NCBI RefSeq assembly: GCF_000717185.1
Contig: NZ_JNYE01000003.1
Coordinates: 1 to 64,000 of the forward strand
Direction of reading: 5' to 3'
DNA from: Kitasatospora phosalacinea
GTDB lineage: Bacteria > Actinomycetota > Actinomycetes > Streptomycetales > Streptomycetaceae
Length of the DNA: 64,000 nt
Shown here one piece after another: positions 1 through 8,255 of the stretch. Position numbers and translations under genes: made by a program. Under the pieces are notes generated by a model that was not told the origin of the DNA, searched no databases, and was given only the letters and a program-made list of their open reading frames with translations. The first letter of the stretch is position 1. The number at the start of each line of letters is the position of its first letter.

Positions 1-38
1 AGGGGGGACCCTGTGGGAGAGTAGGACGCCGCCGAACA
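1..38 (+). rRNA. 5S ribosomal RNA, 3' end (partial)
   Basis: The first bases match the closing part of an actinomycete 5S rRNA, including the GGGAGAGTAGGACGCCGCC stretch that forms the terminal helix. The rest of the gene, and presumably the 16S and 23S genes, lie to the left of the window. The exact 3' end is uncertain by a few bases. A strong hairpin follows at once, as expected for the end of an rrn operon. Confidence 0.9.
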
Positions 39-46
39 ATCATTCA

Positions 47-83
47 GAGAAAGCCCCCTGACGGGATGTCAGGGGGCTTTCTC
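47..83 (+). terminator. rrn operon terminator
   Basis: A perfect 15-bp inverted repeat (47-61 with 69-83) around a 7-base loop sits 9 bases after the 5S rRNA. The stem contains a run of C/G and closes with TTTCTC on the 3' arm, typical of a Streptomyces rrn terminator. Confidence 0.9.
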
Positions 84-335
84 GCGTTTCCGGGCCGGAT
101 GGTTTCAGCAGCGACGACGGCGCCGTCCCATCCGCTCACTTGGCGCATCCGGCGGGGTGCCTGGTGATCAGCGCGGTGGTGAACATCGCGGCCGGCCCAG
201 GACGAGGAGGTGGCGGAGTTCCTGCGCGCTCTGCGGGCGGAGAACCTGCGGCTGTTCGAGGAGCGGCTGGGCGGGGGCGGGGGCGGGGGGCGCCAGCGGG
301 GAGTAGTGCCCGTACGGAATTCGGAGGGGAGAACG
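84..335. other. Spacer between rrn operon and mshD
   Basis: No confident gene is present. A frame from 210 (GTG) to 362 reads VAEFLRALRAENLRLFEE near its start and then turns into a glycine run, so it looks like the remnant of a small helical protein or chance coding. In the 140-198 stretch a different frame is open, so an old frameshift is possible. The promoter of mshD occupies the right edge. Confidence 0.3.
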
Positions 336-341
336 TACGCT
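336..341 (+). promoter_or_regulatory. -10 element of a leaderless mshD promoter
   Basis: TACGCT fits the TANNNT -10 consensus and ends 7 bases before the mshD ATG. Transcription would start on or next to the A of the start codon. There is no ribosome-binding site directly before the ATG. No good -35 hexamer is visible. Confidence 0.5.
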
Positions 342-348
342 CGCTGGT

Positions 349-1269
349 ATGCGGACTTCTGAGAACACGTCAGGCGCGGGCCCGGTCGAGCGGGTCGAGG
401 TGCTGACGGCGGAGCAGGCCGGGCAGGTGCGGGAGCTGCTGGCGGCGGCGGCCCGGGCGGACGGGCGGGAGGCGGTGTCGGAGGCCGGGCGGCTGCGGAT
501 CCGGCCGGACAGCCCGCGCGAGGGGGTGCGGCACCTGCTGCAGCCGGTGGACGGCACGGTGGTGGGCTACGCGCAGGTCGAGGGGGAGCGGCCGGGGACG
601 GTCGAGCTGACGGTCGCCCCGGCCGAGCGCGGCCGGGGCCTGGGCGGCGAGCTGGTCCGCGCGGTGCTGGCCGGGGCCGGGGGCGGGCTGGACTTCTGGG
701 CGCACGGCGGCCTCCCGGCGGCCCGGCACCTGGCGGAGGTGCACGGGGCGGTGCTGGTGCGCGAGCTGCGCCAGATGCGGCGCACCGCGCCCGCGCCGGA
801 CGCGGTGCCGCTGCCCGCGGGCGTGCGGCTGCGGACCTTCGAGCCGGGCCGGGACGAGGCGGCCTGGCTGGCGCTGAACGCGCTGGCCTTCGCGCACCAC
901 CCGGAGCAGGGCTCCTGGACGGAGCGCGACCTGGCGGAGCGGATCGCCGAGCCCTGGTTCGACCCGGAGGGCTTCTTCCTGGCGGAGCGGGACGGCCGGC
1001 TGGTGGGCTTCCACTGGACGAAGACCCAGCCGGACGGGCCGGGCGAGGTGTACGTGGTGGGGGTGGATCCGGCTGAGCAGGGTAATGGCCTGGGTAAGGC
1101 GTTGACGGCGGTGGGCCTGCGGCACCTGGTCCTGGAGCGAGGCCTGCCGACGGTGATGCTGTACGTGGACGCGGACAACGCGGCCGCCGTCCGGGTGTAC
1201 GAGCGGCTCGGGTTCGAGGTCCACGAGGTCGACCTGATGTACCGCTGGGAGCCGTCCGGCCCGCGCTGA
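349..1269 (+). CDS. mshD: Mycothiol synthase MshD
   Basis: Transfers an acetyl group from acetyl-CoA to the cysteinyl amine of Cys-GlcN-inositol, the last step of mycothiol synthesis in the cytoplasm. The 306-residue protein has two tandem GNAT acetyltransferase domains, about 10-150 and 155-300. Each has an acetyl-CoA loop: VAPAERGRGLGGEL near 89 and VDPAEQGNGLGKAL near 239. Length and C-terminal MLYVDADNAAAVRVYERLGF agree with the MshD family. The start is placed by a -10 hexamer 7 bases upstream, so the mRNA is probably leaderless. The codons of the second loop end unusually often in A or T compared with the rest of the gene. It stands alone between the rrn operon and the phosphate genes. 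Confidence 0.93.
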   Translation: MRTSENTSGAGPVERVEVLTAEQAGQVRELLAAAARADGREAVSEAGRLRIRPDSPREGVRHLLQPVDGTVVGYAQVEGERPGTVELTVAPAERGRGLGGELVRAVLAGAGGGLDFWAHGGLPAARHLAEVHGAVLVRELRQMRRTAPAPDAVPLPAGVRLRTFEPGRDEAAWLALNALAFAHHPEQGSWTERDLAERIAEPWFDPEGFFLAERDGRLVGFHWTKTQPDGPGEVYVVGVDPAEQGNGLGKALTAVGLRHLVLERGLPTVMLYVDADNAAAVRVYERLGFEVHEVDLMYRWEPSGPR

Positions 1270-1350
1270 GCCGGTCGGGGGCGGGCGGAAGGGAGCGTCC
1301 GCCAGCAGCCACGGGGGTGACGGACTCAGCTTTCCTCCTGGCCATGCGGT

Positions 1351-1372
1351 GTTTACCGTGGATTCAATTGAC
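1351..1372 (+). promoter_or_regulatory. Degenerate PHO box upstream of ppk
   Basis: Two adjacent 11-base units, GTTTACCGTGG and ATTCAATTGAC, resemble the PhoP direct repeat (GTTCACC-like heptamer plus 4). The match is weaker than the one at pstS. PhoP control of ppk is established in Streptomyces, so the position about 180 bases before the ppk start makes sense. This is inference from sequence only. Confidence 0.4.
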
Positions 1373-1554
1373 GCCGCGAAGATCACAGAATGTCGTCCGT
1401 ATTGCCGCGTCCGCGTCACCGCTCCACCCACCGCCCGTCCGGGCGGATCCCGGCGTCCCCGGGCGGGTGGACGTGGGTCGACGAGGACGAGCAGCCTGCG
1501 GAGTCATGTCCTTCGCCCCACCGGGGCCGCGTCCTGCAGGAGGAGCTGGAACCG

Positions 1555-4014
1555 ATGAGCATCCCCCGCCCCGTCTCCGACTCGGCCGGTCCGGCCGAGC
1601 GCAGCAGTGAGCAGCAGAAGCCGGCCGTGCGGTCGGGTGTGAGGTCCGGGTCCGGTGCCCGCGGCAGGGCCGCGACCGGCAAGGACACGGGCAAGGACGC
1701 CGAGAACGAGAAGGAGGCGCGGCCGCGCCCGGTGCCGGTGCGCGGCAAGGCCAAGGCGGTCGAGCTCAAGGCCGACGCGAAGGCCGCCGTCAAGCCCGCC
1801 CCCAAGCCCGGTGCGAAGGCCGGCCCCGAGCCCGGGGCCGGGTCGCCGCGGGCGGCCACGGCGCTGCCCGCCGCGGTGTCGGCGGCCTTCCCGGCGGGGT
1901 CGCCGGGCGGCGGCCCGGGCTCCGGGGCCGCGGAGGAGGTCGAGCTGCCGCAGGGCCGGTTCCTGGACCGGGAGCGCAGCTGGCTGGCGTTCAACGAGCG
2001 GGTGCTGGAGCTCGCGGAGGACCCGGAGATCCCGCTGCTGGAGCGGGCCAAGTTCCTGGCGATCTTCGCGTCCAACCTGGACGAGTTCTTCATGGTGCGG
2101 GTGGCGGGCCTCAAGCGCCGGATCGCCACCGGGGTGGCGCAGCGCTCGGCGTCGGGGCACCAGCCGCGCGAGGTGCTGGACCTGATCTGGCGGCGCTCGC
2201 GCGAGCTGATGGCGCGTCACGCGGCGACCTTCCAGCAGGAGGTGCTGCCGGACCTGGCGGCCGAGGGCATCGAGCTGGTGCGCTGGCCGGACCTGGCGGA
2301 GACCGAGCAGGCCCGGCTGCACACGCTGTTCCGGCAGCAGATCTTCCCCGTCCTGACGCCGCTGGCGGTCGACCCGGCGCACCCGTTCCCGTACATATCG
2401 GGGCTGTCGCTGAACCTGGCGGTGGTGGTCCGCAACCCGGTGTCCGGCCACAAGCACTTCGCCCGGGTGAAGGTGCCGCAGTCGCTGTCCCGGTTCCTGG
2501 AGGCGTCGCCGCAGCGGTACGTGCCGCTGGAGGACGTGATGGGGGCGCACCTGGAGGAGCTGTTCCCGGGGATGGAGGTGCTCGCCCACCACGCGTTCCG
2601 GGTCACCCGCAACGAGGACCTGGAGGTGGAGGAGGACGACACCGAGAACATCCTGAAGGCGCTGGAGAAGGAGCTGATGCGGCGCCGCTTCGGGCCGCCG
2701 GTGCGCCTGGAGGTCGAGGAGTCGATCGACCCGTACATCCTGGACCTGCTGGTGCGGGAGCTGAACATCACCGAGGCGGAGGTCTTCCCGCTGCCCGGGC
2801 CGCTGGACCTGACCGGGCTGTTCGGGATCGCCGACCTGGACCGGCCGGAGCTGCGCTACCCGAAGTTCGTGGCGGGCACGGCGCGCGGGCTGACCGACGT
2901 GGAGTCGGCGACGCTGCCGGACATCTTCGCGGCGATGCGCGAGCGGGACGTGCTGCTGCACCACCCGTACGACTCGTTCTCGACCTCGGTGCAGGCGTTC
3001 CTGGAGCAGGCCGCCGCGGACCCGCACGTGCTGGCGATCAAGCAGACGCTGTACCGCACCTCCGGCGACTCGCCGATCGTGGACGCGCTGATCGACGCGG
3101 CGGAGTCCGGCAAGCAGGTGCTGGTGCTGGTGGAGATCAAGGCCCGGTTCGACGAGCAGGCGAACATCAAGTGGGCCCGGAAGCTGGAGGAGTCCGGCTG
3201 CCACGTGGTGTACGGCCTGGTCGGGCTGAAGACGCACTGCAAGCTGTCGCTGGTGGTCCGCCAGGAGGGCGAGACGCTGCGCCGCTACTCGCACGTCGGC
3301 ACCGGCAACTACCACCCGAAGACGGCCCGGCTGTACGAGGACCTGGGCCTGCTGACGGCCGACCAGCAGGTCGGCGCGGACCTGTCGGACCTGTTCAACC
3401 GCCTGTCGGGCTACTCGCGGCGCGAGTCGTACCGGCGGCTGCTGACCGCGCCGCGCGGGCTGCGGGACGGGCTGGTGGCGCGGATCAACGGGGAGATCGC
3501 GCACCACCGGGCCGGGCGGCCCGCCTTCGTCAAGGTCAAGGTCAACTCGATCGTCGACGAGGTGGTCATCGACGCGCTGTACCGGGCCTCGCAGGCCGGG
3601 GTGCCGGTGGACGTGTGGGTGCGCGGCATCTGTGCGATCCGGCCGGGCGTGCCGGGGCTGAGCGAGAACGTCCGGGTGCGGTCGATCCTCGGGCGGTTCC
3701 TGGAGCACTCGCGGGTGTTCGTGTTCGGCAACGGCGGCGACCCGGAGGTGTGGATCGGCAGCGCCGACATGATGCACCGCAACCTGGACCGCCGGATCGA
3801 GGCGCTGGTGCGGGTCACCGACCCGGCGCACCGGGCCGAGCTGAACGGGCTGCTGGAGCTCGGCGTCTCCGACGAGACCGACTCCTGGCACCTGGGCGCG
3901 GACGGCACCTGGACCAGGCACGCGCAGGACGCCGAGGGCCGCCCGCTGCGCCACGTCCAGGACCTGCTGATCGACTCGCGCCGCCGCAACCGCGGCTCCG
4001 CCGCCGCGCGCTGA
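1555..4014 (+). CDS. ppk: Polyphosphate kinase PPK1
   Basis: Reversibly transfers the gamma-phosphate of ATP onto polyphosphate. The PPK1 fold begins near residue 134 ([20 protein letters not shown]). The family histidine in SHVGTGNYH falls near residue 580, and the C-terminal [14 protein letters not shown] matches the family. Before the catalytic core there is a low-complexity tail of about 130 residues rich in Lys, Ala, Pro and Gly, longer than in most bacterial PPKs. The frame stays open further upstream, but AGGAGG at 1538-1543 lies 11 bases before this ATG, which sets the start at 819 residues. A degenerate PHO box lies upstream. The gene begins the phosphate region together with the CHAD protein and pst genes. 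Confidence 0.95.
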   Translation: MSIPRPVSDSAGPAERSSEQQKPAVRSGVRSGSGARGRAATGKDTGKDAENEKEARPRPVPVRGKAKAVELKADAKAAVKPAPKPGAKAGPEPGAGSPRAATALPAAVSAAFPAGSPGGGPGSGAAEEVELPQGRFLDRERSWLAFNERVLELAEDPEIPLLERAKFLAIFASNLDEFFMVRVAGLKRRIATGVAQRSASGHQPREVLDLIWRRSRELMARHAATFQQEVLPDLAAEGIELVRWPDLAETEQARLHTLFRQQIFPVLTPLAVDPAHPFPYISGLSLNLAVVVRNPVSGHKHFARVKVPQSLSRFLEASPQRYVPLEDVMGAHLEELFPGMEVLAHHAFRVTRNEDLEVEEDDTENILKALEKELMRRRFGPPVRLEVEESIDPYILDLLVRELNITEAEVFPLPGPLDLTGLFGIADLDRPELRYPKFVAGTARGLTDVESATLPDIFAAMRERDVLLHHPYDSFSTSVQAFLEQAAADPHVLAIKQTLYRTSGDSPIVDALIDAAESGKQVLVLVEIKARFDEQANIKWARKLEESGCHVVYGLVGLKTHCKLSLVVRQEGETLRRYSHVGTGNYHPKTARLYEDLGLLTADQQVGADLSDLFNRLSGYSRRESYRRLLTAPRGLRDGLVARINGEIAHHRAGRPAFVKVKVNSIVDEVVIDALYRASQAGVPVDVWVRGICAIRPGVPGLSENVRVRSILGRFLEHSRVFVFGNGGDPEVWIGSADMMHRNLDRRIEALVRVTDPAHRAELNGLLELGVSDETDSWHLGADGTWTRHAQDAEGRPLRHVQDLLIDSRRRNRGSAAAR

Positions 4015-4022
4015 GCGGCACC

Positions 4023-4053
4023 CCGCCCGCGCCGGGAGCCCCGGCGCGGGCGG
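4023..4053 (+). terminator. Hairpin between ppk and the CHAD gene
   Basis: A perfect 14-bp GC stem (4023-4036 with 4040-4053) with a 3-base loop begins 8 bases after the ppk stop. It lacks a U tract. It probably protects or partly terminates the ppk message while leaving some read-through to the CHAD gene 50 bases on. Confidence 0.55.
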
Positions 4054-4103
4054 ACTGCACCCCTGGGGCAGGCCCAGGGAGGGAATCGGGGAGAGCCACA
4101 GCC

Positions 4104-5171
4104 ATGACCGATGCGCCGACGACGGCCCCGGTGGCGCGCGCCGCGACCGCCGGGGAGGTCCTAGCCGGCTACCTGACCGCCCAGGCGGGCGCGTTCCTGC
4201 GCGCCCTGCCGCAGGTGGTCGGCGAGGCGGGGTCCAGACCGGGGTCGCTCCCGGCGTCGGCGCAGGCCGCGGACGACCTGCTGCGCGCGGTGCGCCGGGT
4301 CGGCGGGGCGCTGCACACCTTCGCGGCGGCGTTCGACCCGCAGTGGGCGCAGGAGTCGCGCACCGAGCTGCGCTGGCTGCTGAACCTGCTCGCCCAGGAG
4401 CCGGGCTACCGGCGGCGGGCGGCGCGGCTGACGGGCGCGCTGGACTCGCTGGCCGACGCCTCCCCGGACGGGGCGGGCATGCTGGCCGGGCACGCGGGCG
4501 CGCCCAAGGCCCGGGCGCTGCTGGAGCGGCAGCTGACGCTGGCTAGGACCAGGGCGCACACCGCGGTGCTGCAGGAGCTGCGCTCGGCCCGGCTGCACGC
4601 GCTGGCGGACCGGATGACCCTGCTGGCCGGGGAGGTGCCGCTGACCGCGGCGGCCGCGGAGCCGGTGGCGGCGCTGCTGCCGCGGGCCGCGGCGGCGCTG
4701 GCGGCGCTGCTGGGCGCGGGCGAGCGGCTGCCGTGGCAGCGGGCGGCGCAGGCGTACGGCGGGGCGGGGCTGCACCGGCTGGGCGCGGCGCAGGCGGAGC
4801 CGGGCGAGGTGCCGGCGGCGCGCGCGGCGGCGGACGCGGACGCGGCGCTGGCGGCGGACGACGCGCCGTGGCTGCGGGCCCGGATCCTGGTGAAGCGGGC
4901 CCGGTACGCGCTGGAGGTGTGCGGGGCGCCGGGCGGGGGCCTGGCGGAGCTGGACGGGGTGCTGGCGCGCCACCGGGAGGCGTCGGACGCGGCGGCGACG
5001 GTGGCGACGGCGGCGCGCACGCCGCGGATCACCCCGGCGACGGCGTACGTGCTGGGCGTGGTGCACGCGGACCAGCGTTTGGAGGTCGAGTCGGCCCGGT
5101 ACGCTTTCGGGCGCCAGTGGCCGGGGGTGGCCCCGGGGCTGGTGGGCCCGGTGGCGGCGCTGCCGGGCTGA
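4104..5171 (+). CDS. CHAD domain protein, probable polyphosphate binder
   Basis: A 355-residue alpha-helical protein with the layout of the CHAD family (conserved histidine alpha-helical domain), whose members bind polyphosphate granules. Recognisable pieces are LLRAVRRVGGALHTFAAAFD near residue 60 and the arginine-rich helices that follow. Several of the usual histidines are missing or replaced by arginine, so the domain is divergent. Alanine is very frequent. The ATG at 4104 follows GGGGAGAG at a good distance. Its place right after ppk supports a role with polyphosphate. The exact function is not known. Confidence 0.75.
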   Translation: MTDAPTTAPVARAATAGEVLAGYLTAQAGAFLRALPQVVGEAGSRPGSLPASAQAADDLLRAVRRVGGALHTFAAAFDPQWAQESRTELRWLLNLLAQEPGYRRRAARLTGALDSLADASPDGAGMLAGHAGAPKARALLERQLTLARTRAHTAVLQELRSARLHALADRMTLLAGEVPLTAAAAEPVAALLPRAAAALAALLGAGERLPWQRAAQAYGGAGLHRLGAAQAEPGEVPAARAAADADAALAADDAPWLRARILVKRARYALEVCGAPGGGLAELDGVLARHREASDAAATVATAARTPRITPATAYVLGVVHADQRLEVESARYAFGRQWPGVAPGLVGPVAALPG

Positions 5172-5211
5172 GGACCTCGTCGCCCCCGCCCGGACGGACC
5201 GCGTACCGCTG

Positions 5212-5718
5212 ATGCCCGATCGCCCCTCCCCGCCCGACCGCGCCCCGGCCCGGTCGGGCGGTGCCCGGCAGAGCCGCCGCCCGGCGGCGGGTTCCCGTTC
5301 GACGGTGCTGGCGGCGGGGGCGGTGCTGTGGGTGCCGGGGCCGCCGAAGAAGGGCGGCAGGGGGCGGAAGAAGCCGCGGATCGCGCTGGTGCACCGGCCC
5401 AAGTACGACGACTGGAGCCTGCCGAAGGGGAAGCTCGACCCGGGGGAGGGCTGGCGGGCGGCGGCGCTGCGCGAGGTGCTGGAGGAGACCGGGATGCGCT
5501 GCGTGCTGGGGGCGGAGCTGCCGGCCCAGCACTACCTGGCGCAGGGGCGGCCGAAGGAGGTCCGGTACTGGGCGGCGGTGCCGACGGGTGGCGCATTCCG
5601 GCCCAACCGGGAGGTGGACCGCCTGGAGTGGCTGCCGCCGAAGCGCGCCAAGGAGCGGCTGACCCACCCGCGGGACCGGGTGCTGGTGGACGCGCTGCTG
5701 GAGCTGCTGCTCGGTTGA
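5212..5718 (+). CDS. NUDIX hydrolase
   Basis: Hydrolyses a nucleoside diphosphate linked to another group. The Nudix box is complete (GKLDPGEGWRAAALREVLEE, then TG) at about residues 73-95, with the REVLEETG metal-binding core. The N-terminal 35 residues are basic and disordered-looking. In Streptomyces such proteins often lie next to the CHAD and ppk genes. The substrate cannot be told from sequence. Dinucleoside polyphosphates or oxidised nucleotides are the usual choices. The gap from the CHAD stop is 40 bases, so the two genes may be cotranscribed. Confidence 0.88.
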   Translation: MPDRPSPPDRAPARSGGARQSRRPAAGSRSTVLAAGAVLWVPGPPKKGGRGRKKPRIALVHRPKYDDWSLPKGKLDPGEGWRAAALREVLEETGMRCVLGAELPAQHYLAQGRPKEVRYWAAVPTGGAFRPNREVDRLEWLPPKRAKERLTHPRDRVLVDALLELLLG

Positions 5719-5821
5719 GGGCCGTCCGGGTGGTTCGCGCAGGTCGTGCGGGTGATCTCACCGCGCCCCCACCGTGACGCAACCGTTACTACCGGCCGCA
5801 GTTTCCTGACGTCCCTTCGAG

Positions 5822-5843
5822 GTTCACTCCCCGTTCATTTGCG
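5822..5843 (+). promoter_or_regulatory. PHO box (PhoP operator) of the pst operon
   Basis: Two exact 11-base direct repeat units lie end to end: GTTCACTCCCC (5822-5832) and GTTCATTTGCG (5833-5843). This is the standard PhoP-binding layout in Streptomyces (GTTCAYYYRCG-like repeats). It lies about 120 bases before the pstS start, and a possible -10 (TAACTT) is at 5871. It predicts induction of pstSCAB when phosphate runs out. Confidence 0.85.
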
Positions 5844-5962
5844 ACCGGCTGACGCGTCACCTGTCCTGCCTAACTTCTGGGTTACCGGAGGGCCGGAAGG
5901 GCCCCGGACCACAGCAAAACCGGTCGTTCCGAGACCGGCATTGCCTCAGAAAGGGACACCCA

Positions 5963-7105
5963 GTGAACCTGCGGAACGGCCGCTCCAAGGCCCTCGCCAT
6001 CGGTGCCGTCGCGCTCGTCTCCACGCTGTCGCTCTCGGCTTGCGGCACGGACGACAACACCTCGAAGACCACCTCGGGCTCCTCCACCGGTGGTTCGACG
6101 GCGGCCGCTCCGGCCAAGATCGCCTGCGCCGACAAGGGCGGTCAGCTGCTGGGCGCCGGTTCGACCGCGCAGGCTCCGGCCATCGACGTCTGGAAGGCCG
6201 CGTACAGCGCCGCCTGCTCCAGCGCCACCCTGACCTACTCCGGCGGCGGCTCCGGTGCCGGCGTCACCCAGTTCAACCAGGGCAAGATCGCCTTCGCGGG
6301 CTCCGACTCGGCCCTCAAGGCGACCGAGGTCGACGCCTCGAAGGCGGTCTGCACCGGCGGCCAGGCGATCGACCTCCCGATGGTCGGCGGCCTGGTCTCG
6401 ATCGTCTTCAACATCGAGGGCGTCGACAAGCTGGTCGTGGACGGCCCGACCCTGGCGAAGATCTTCGACTCGCAGATCACCAAGTGGAACGACCCGGCGA
6501 TCGCCGCCCTGAACCCGGGCGTCACCCTCCCGGCCGCCGACATCCAGGCGATCCACCGCTCGGAGGACTCCGGCACCACCGCCAACCTGACCGGCTACCT
6601 GGCCAAGGCCGGCGGCGGCAACTGGAAGTACCCGGCGGCCAAGGCCTGGGCGGGCCAGGGCGGCCAGTCCGCGAACGGCTCGGCCGGTGTCGCGGCCCTG
6701 GTCAAGCAGACCAAGAACTCGATCTCCTACGTCGAGCTCTCCTACGCCCAGACCAACAAGCTGAACAGCGCCGCGATCAACACCGGCGCCTCCAAGCCGG
6801 TCGAGGCCACCGCCGCCAACGCCGCCGCCACCCTGGCCTCCGCCAAGGTCGTCGGCACCGGCTCCGACCTGGCGCTGGACATCGACTACGCGACCAAGGC
6901 CGAGGGCAACTACCCGATCACCCTGGTCACCTACGAGATCGTCTGCGACAAGGGCAACAAGGCCGACACCCTGCCGGTCCTGAAGTCCTTCCTGAACTAC
7001 ACCGTCAGCGACGCCGGCCAGCAGGCCATCGGCGCGGTCGGCTACGTGCCGCTGCCGGCCGAGCTCGCGGGCAAGGTCAAGACCCAGATCGACGCCCTCG
7101 CCTGA
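5963..7105 (+). CDS. pstS: Phosphate-binding lipoprotein PstS
   Basis: Captures phosphate outside the cell membrane and delivers it to the PstCA channel. The 380-residue precursor has a lipoprotein signal with lipobox LSAC (Cys27), followed by a Ser/Thr/Gly linker. The mature domain shows the phosphate-site signatures GAGSTAQAP, SGGGSGAGV and HRSEDSGT typical of PstS. The GTG at 5963 follows GAAAGGGA. Codon use is strongly biased towards C-ending codons, as in a highly expressed gene. It heads the pstSCAB operon, with a PHO box upstream and a strong hairpin before pstC. Confidence 0.97.
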   Translation: MNLRNGRSKALAIGAVALVSTLSLSACGTDDNTSKTTSGSSTGGSTAAAPAKIACADKGGQLLGAGSTAQAPAIDVWKAAYSAACSSATLTYSGGGSGAGVTQFNQGKIAFAGSDSALKATEVDASKAVCTGGQAIDLPMVGGLVSIVFNIEGVDKLVVDGPTLAKIFDSQITKWNDPAIAALNPGVTLPAADIQAIHRSEDSGTTANLTGYLAKAGGGNWKYPAAKAWAGQGGQSANGSAGVAALVKQTKNSISYVELSYAQTNKLNSAAINTGASKPVEATAANAAATLASAKVVGTGSDLALDIDYATKAEGNYPITLVTYEIVCDKGNKADTLPVLKSFLNYTVSDAGQQAIGAVGYVPLPAELAGKVKTQIDALA

Positions 7106-7118
7106 GGCTGAGCGACGA

Positions 7119-7163
7119 CCGGCCGGGCGGCCCCCGCAGGAGGGGGAGGGGCCGCCCGGCCGG
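7119..7163 (+). terminator. Strong hairpin between pstS and pstC
   Basis: A perfect 16-bp GC-only inverted repeat (7119-7134 with 7148-7163) begins 13 bases after the pstS stop. It is well placed to end or stabilise the pstS message, so that the binding protein is made in excess over the PstCAB transporter. A 108-base stretch with no gene follows before pstC. Confidence 0.75.
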
Positions 7164-7271
7164 GGCATTCGTCCACGCGCACCACGCACCACCACCACGA
7201 GAACGTCCGGGGCACCGCCGCCAAGGTGCCGCCCTCCGCGGGGCAGCGCCGCCAGACCGGAGTAAACGACC

Positions 7272-8255
7272 ATGACTTCTGCACCCCCCGCCGACGCGCG
7301 GGGACGGGCTCGACGGAGCCGGGGCGACAGCCGCCGCGGCGACAACGTCTTCTTCAACCTCTCGCGCGGTTCGGGCATCCTGCTGCTGGTCGTCATGGCC
7401 GCCATCGCAGGCTTCCTCGCCTACCGCTCCTTCCTCGCCCTGGGAAAGAACGAGGGCAACTTCCTCACCACCTTCGAGTGGACCCCGGACGCCACCGAGC
7501 CGGTCTTCGGCATCGCCGTCCTCACCTTCGGCACCCTGGTCAGCGCGTTCGTCGCGATGGTCATCGCGGTGCCGGTCGCGGTCGGCATCGCGCTGTTCAT
7601 CTCGCACTACGCGCCCCGCCGGATCGCCCAGCCCTTCGCCTACCTGGTGGACCTGCTGGCCGCGGTCCCGTCCATCGTCTACGGCCTGTGGGGCGTGCTG
7701 TTCCTCGTCCCGCACATGGACGGGCTGACCGGCTGGATGGACCAGTACCTCGGCTGGACGTACGTCTTCGACCAGTCCAGCACCGGCGTCCCGCCGCGCA
7801 ACCTGTTCACCGTCGGCATCCTGCTCGCGATCATGGTGCTGCCGATCATCACCGCGGTCACCCGCGAGGTCTTCCGGCAGGTCCCGCGGATGCACGAGGA
7901 GGCGGCGCTCGCGCTCGGCGCGACCCGCTGGGAGATGATCCGCACCGCGGTGCTGCCGTTCGGCCGCCCCGGCATCATCTCCGCCTCGATGCTCGGCCTG
8001 GGCCGCGCGCTCGGCGAGACCATCGCCGTCGCCACCGTGCTGTCCACCAACAGCCAGCTGTCGCTGCACCTGCTCGACCCGGGCGGCGGCACCTTCGCGC
8101 AGAACATCGCGCTGAAGTTCAACGAGGCCCAGCCGCTCGGCCGGGACGCCCTGATGGCCTCCGGCCTGGTCCTGTTCGTCATCACCCTGCTGGTGAACGG
8201 CGCGGCCCGCATGATCATCGCCCGTCGCAAGGAGTACTCGGGGGCCGCCGCGTGA
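7272..8255 (+). CDS. pstC: Phosphate ABC transporter permease PstC
   Basis: One of the two membrane subunits of the high-affinity phosphate importer. The 327-residue protein has about six membrane segments, the first near residues 36-55, after a basic arginine-rich cytoplasmic tail. The permease motif that contacts the ATPase is present as EEAALALGATRWEMIRTAVLPFGRPGI (given in family form EAA-x3-G), around residues 210-240. Typical PstC pieces are LLAAVPSIVYGLWG and GLGRALGETIAV. It overlaps pstA by 4 bases (GTGA), so the two are translationally coupled. Confidence 0.96.
   Translation: MTSAPPADARGRARRSRGDSRRGDNVFFNLSRGSGILLLVVMAAIAGFLAYRSFLALGKNEGNFLTTFEWTPDATEPVFGIAVLTFGTLVSAFVAMVIAVPVAVGIALFISHYAPRRIAQPFAYLVDLLAAVPSIVYGLWGVLFLVPHMDGLTGWMDQYLGWTYVFDQSSTGVPPRNLFTVGILLAIMVLPIITAVTREVFRQVPRMHEEAALALGATRWEMIRTAVLPFGRPGIISASMLGLGRALGETIAVATVLSTNSQLSLHLLDPGGGTFAQNIALKFNEAQPLGRDALMASGLVLFVITLLVNGAARMIIARRKEYSGAAA

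Noticed and set aside
44..1345. Long minus-strand frame of 433 codons over mshD
   Set aside because: It is Pro/Arg/Ala-rich, a shadow caused by high GC opposite a real gene.
1504..3954. 816-codon minus-strand frame across ppk
   Set aside because: Shadow of ppk. Composition is Arg/Gln/His/Val with no domain.
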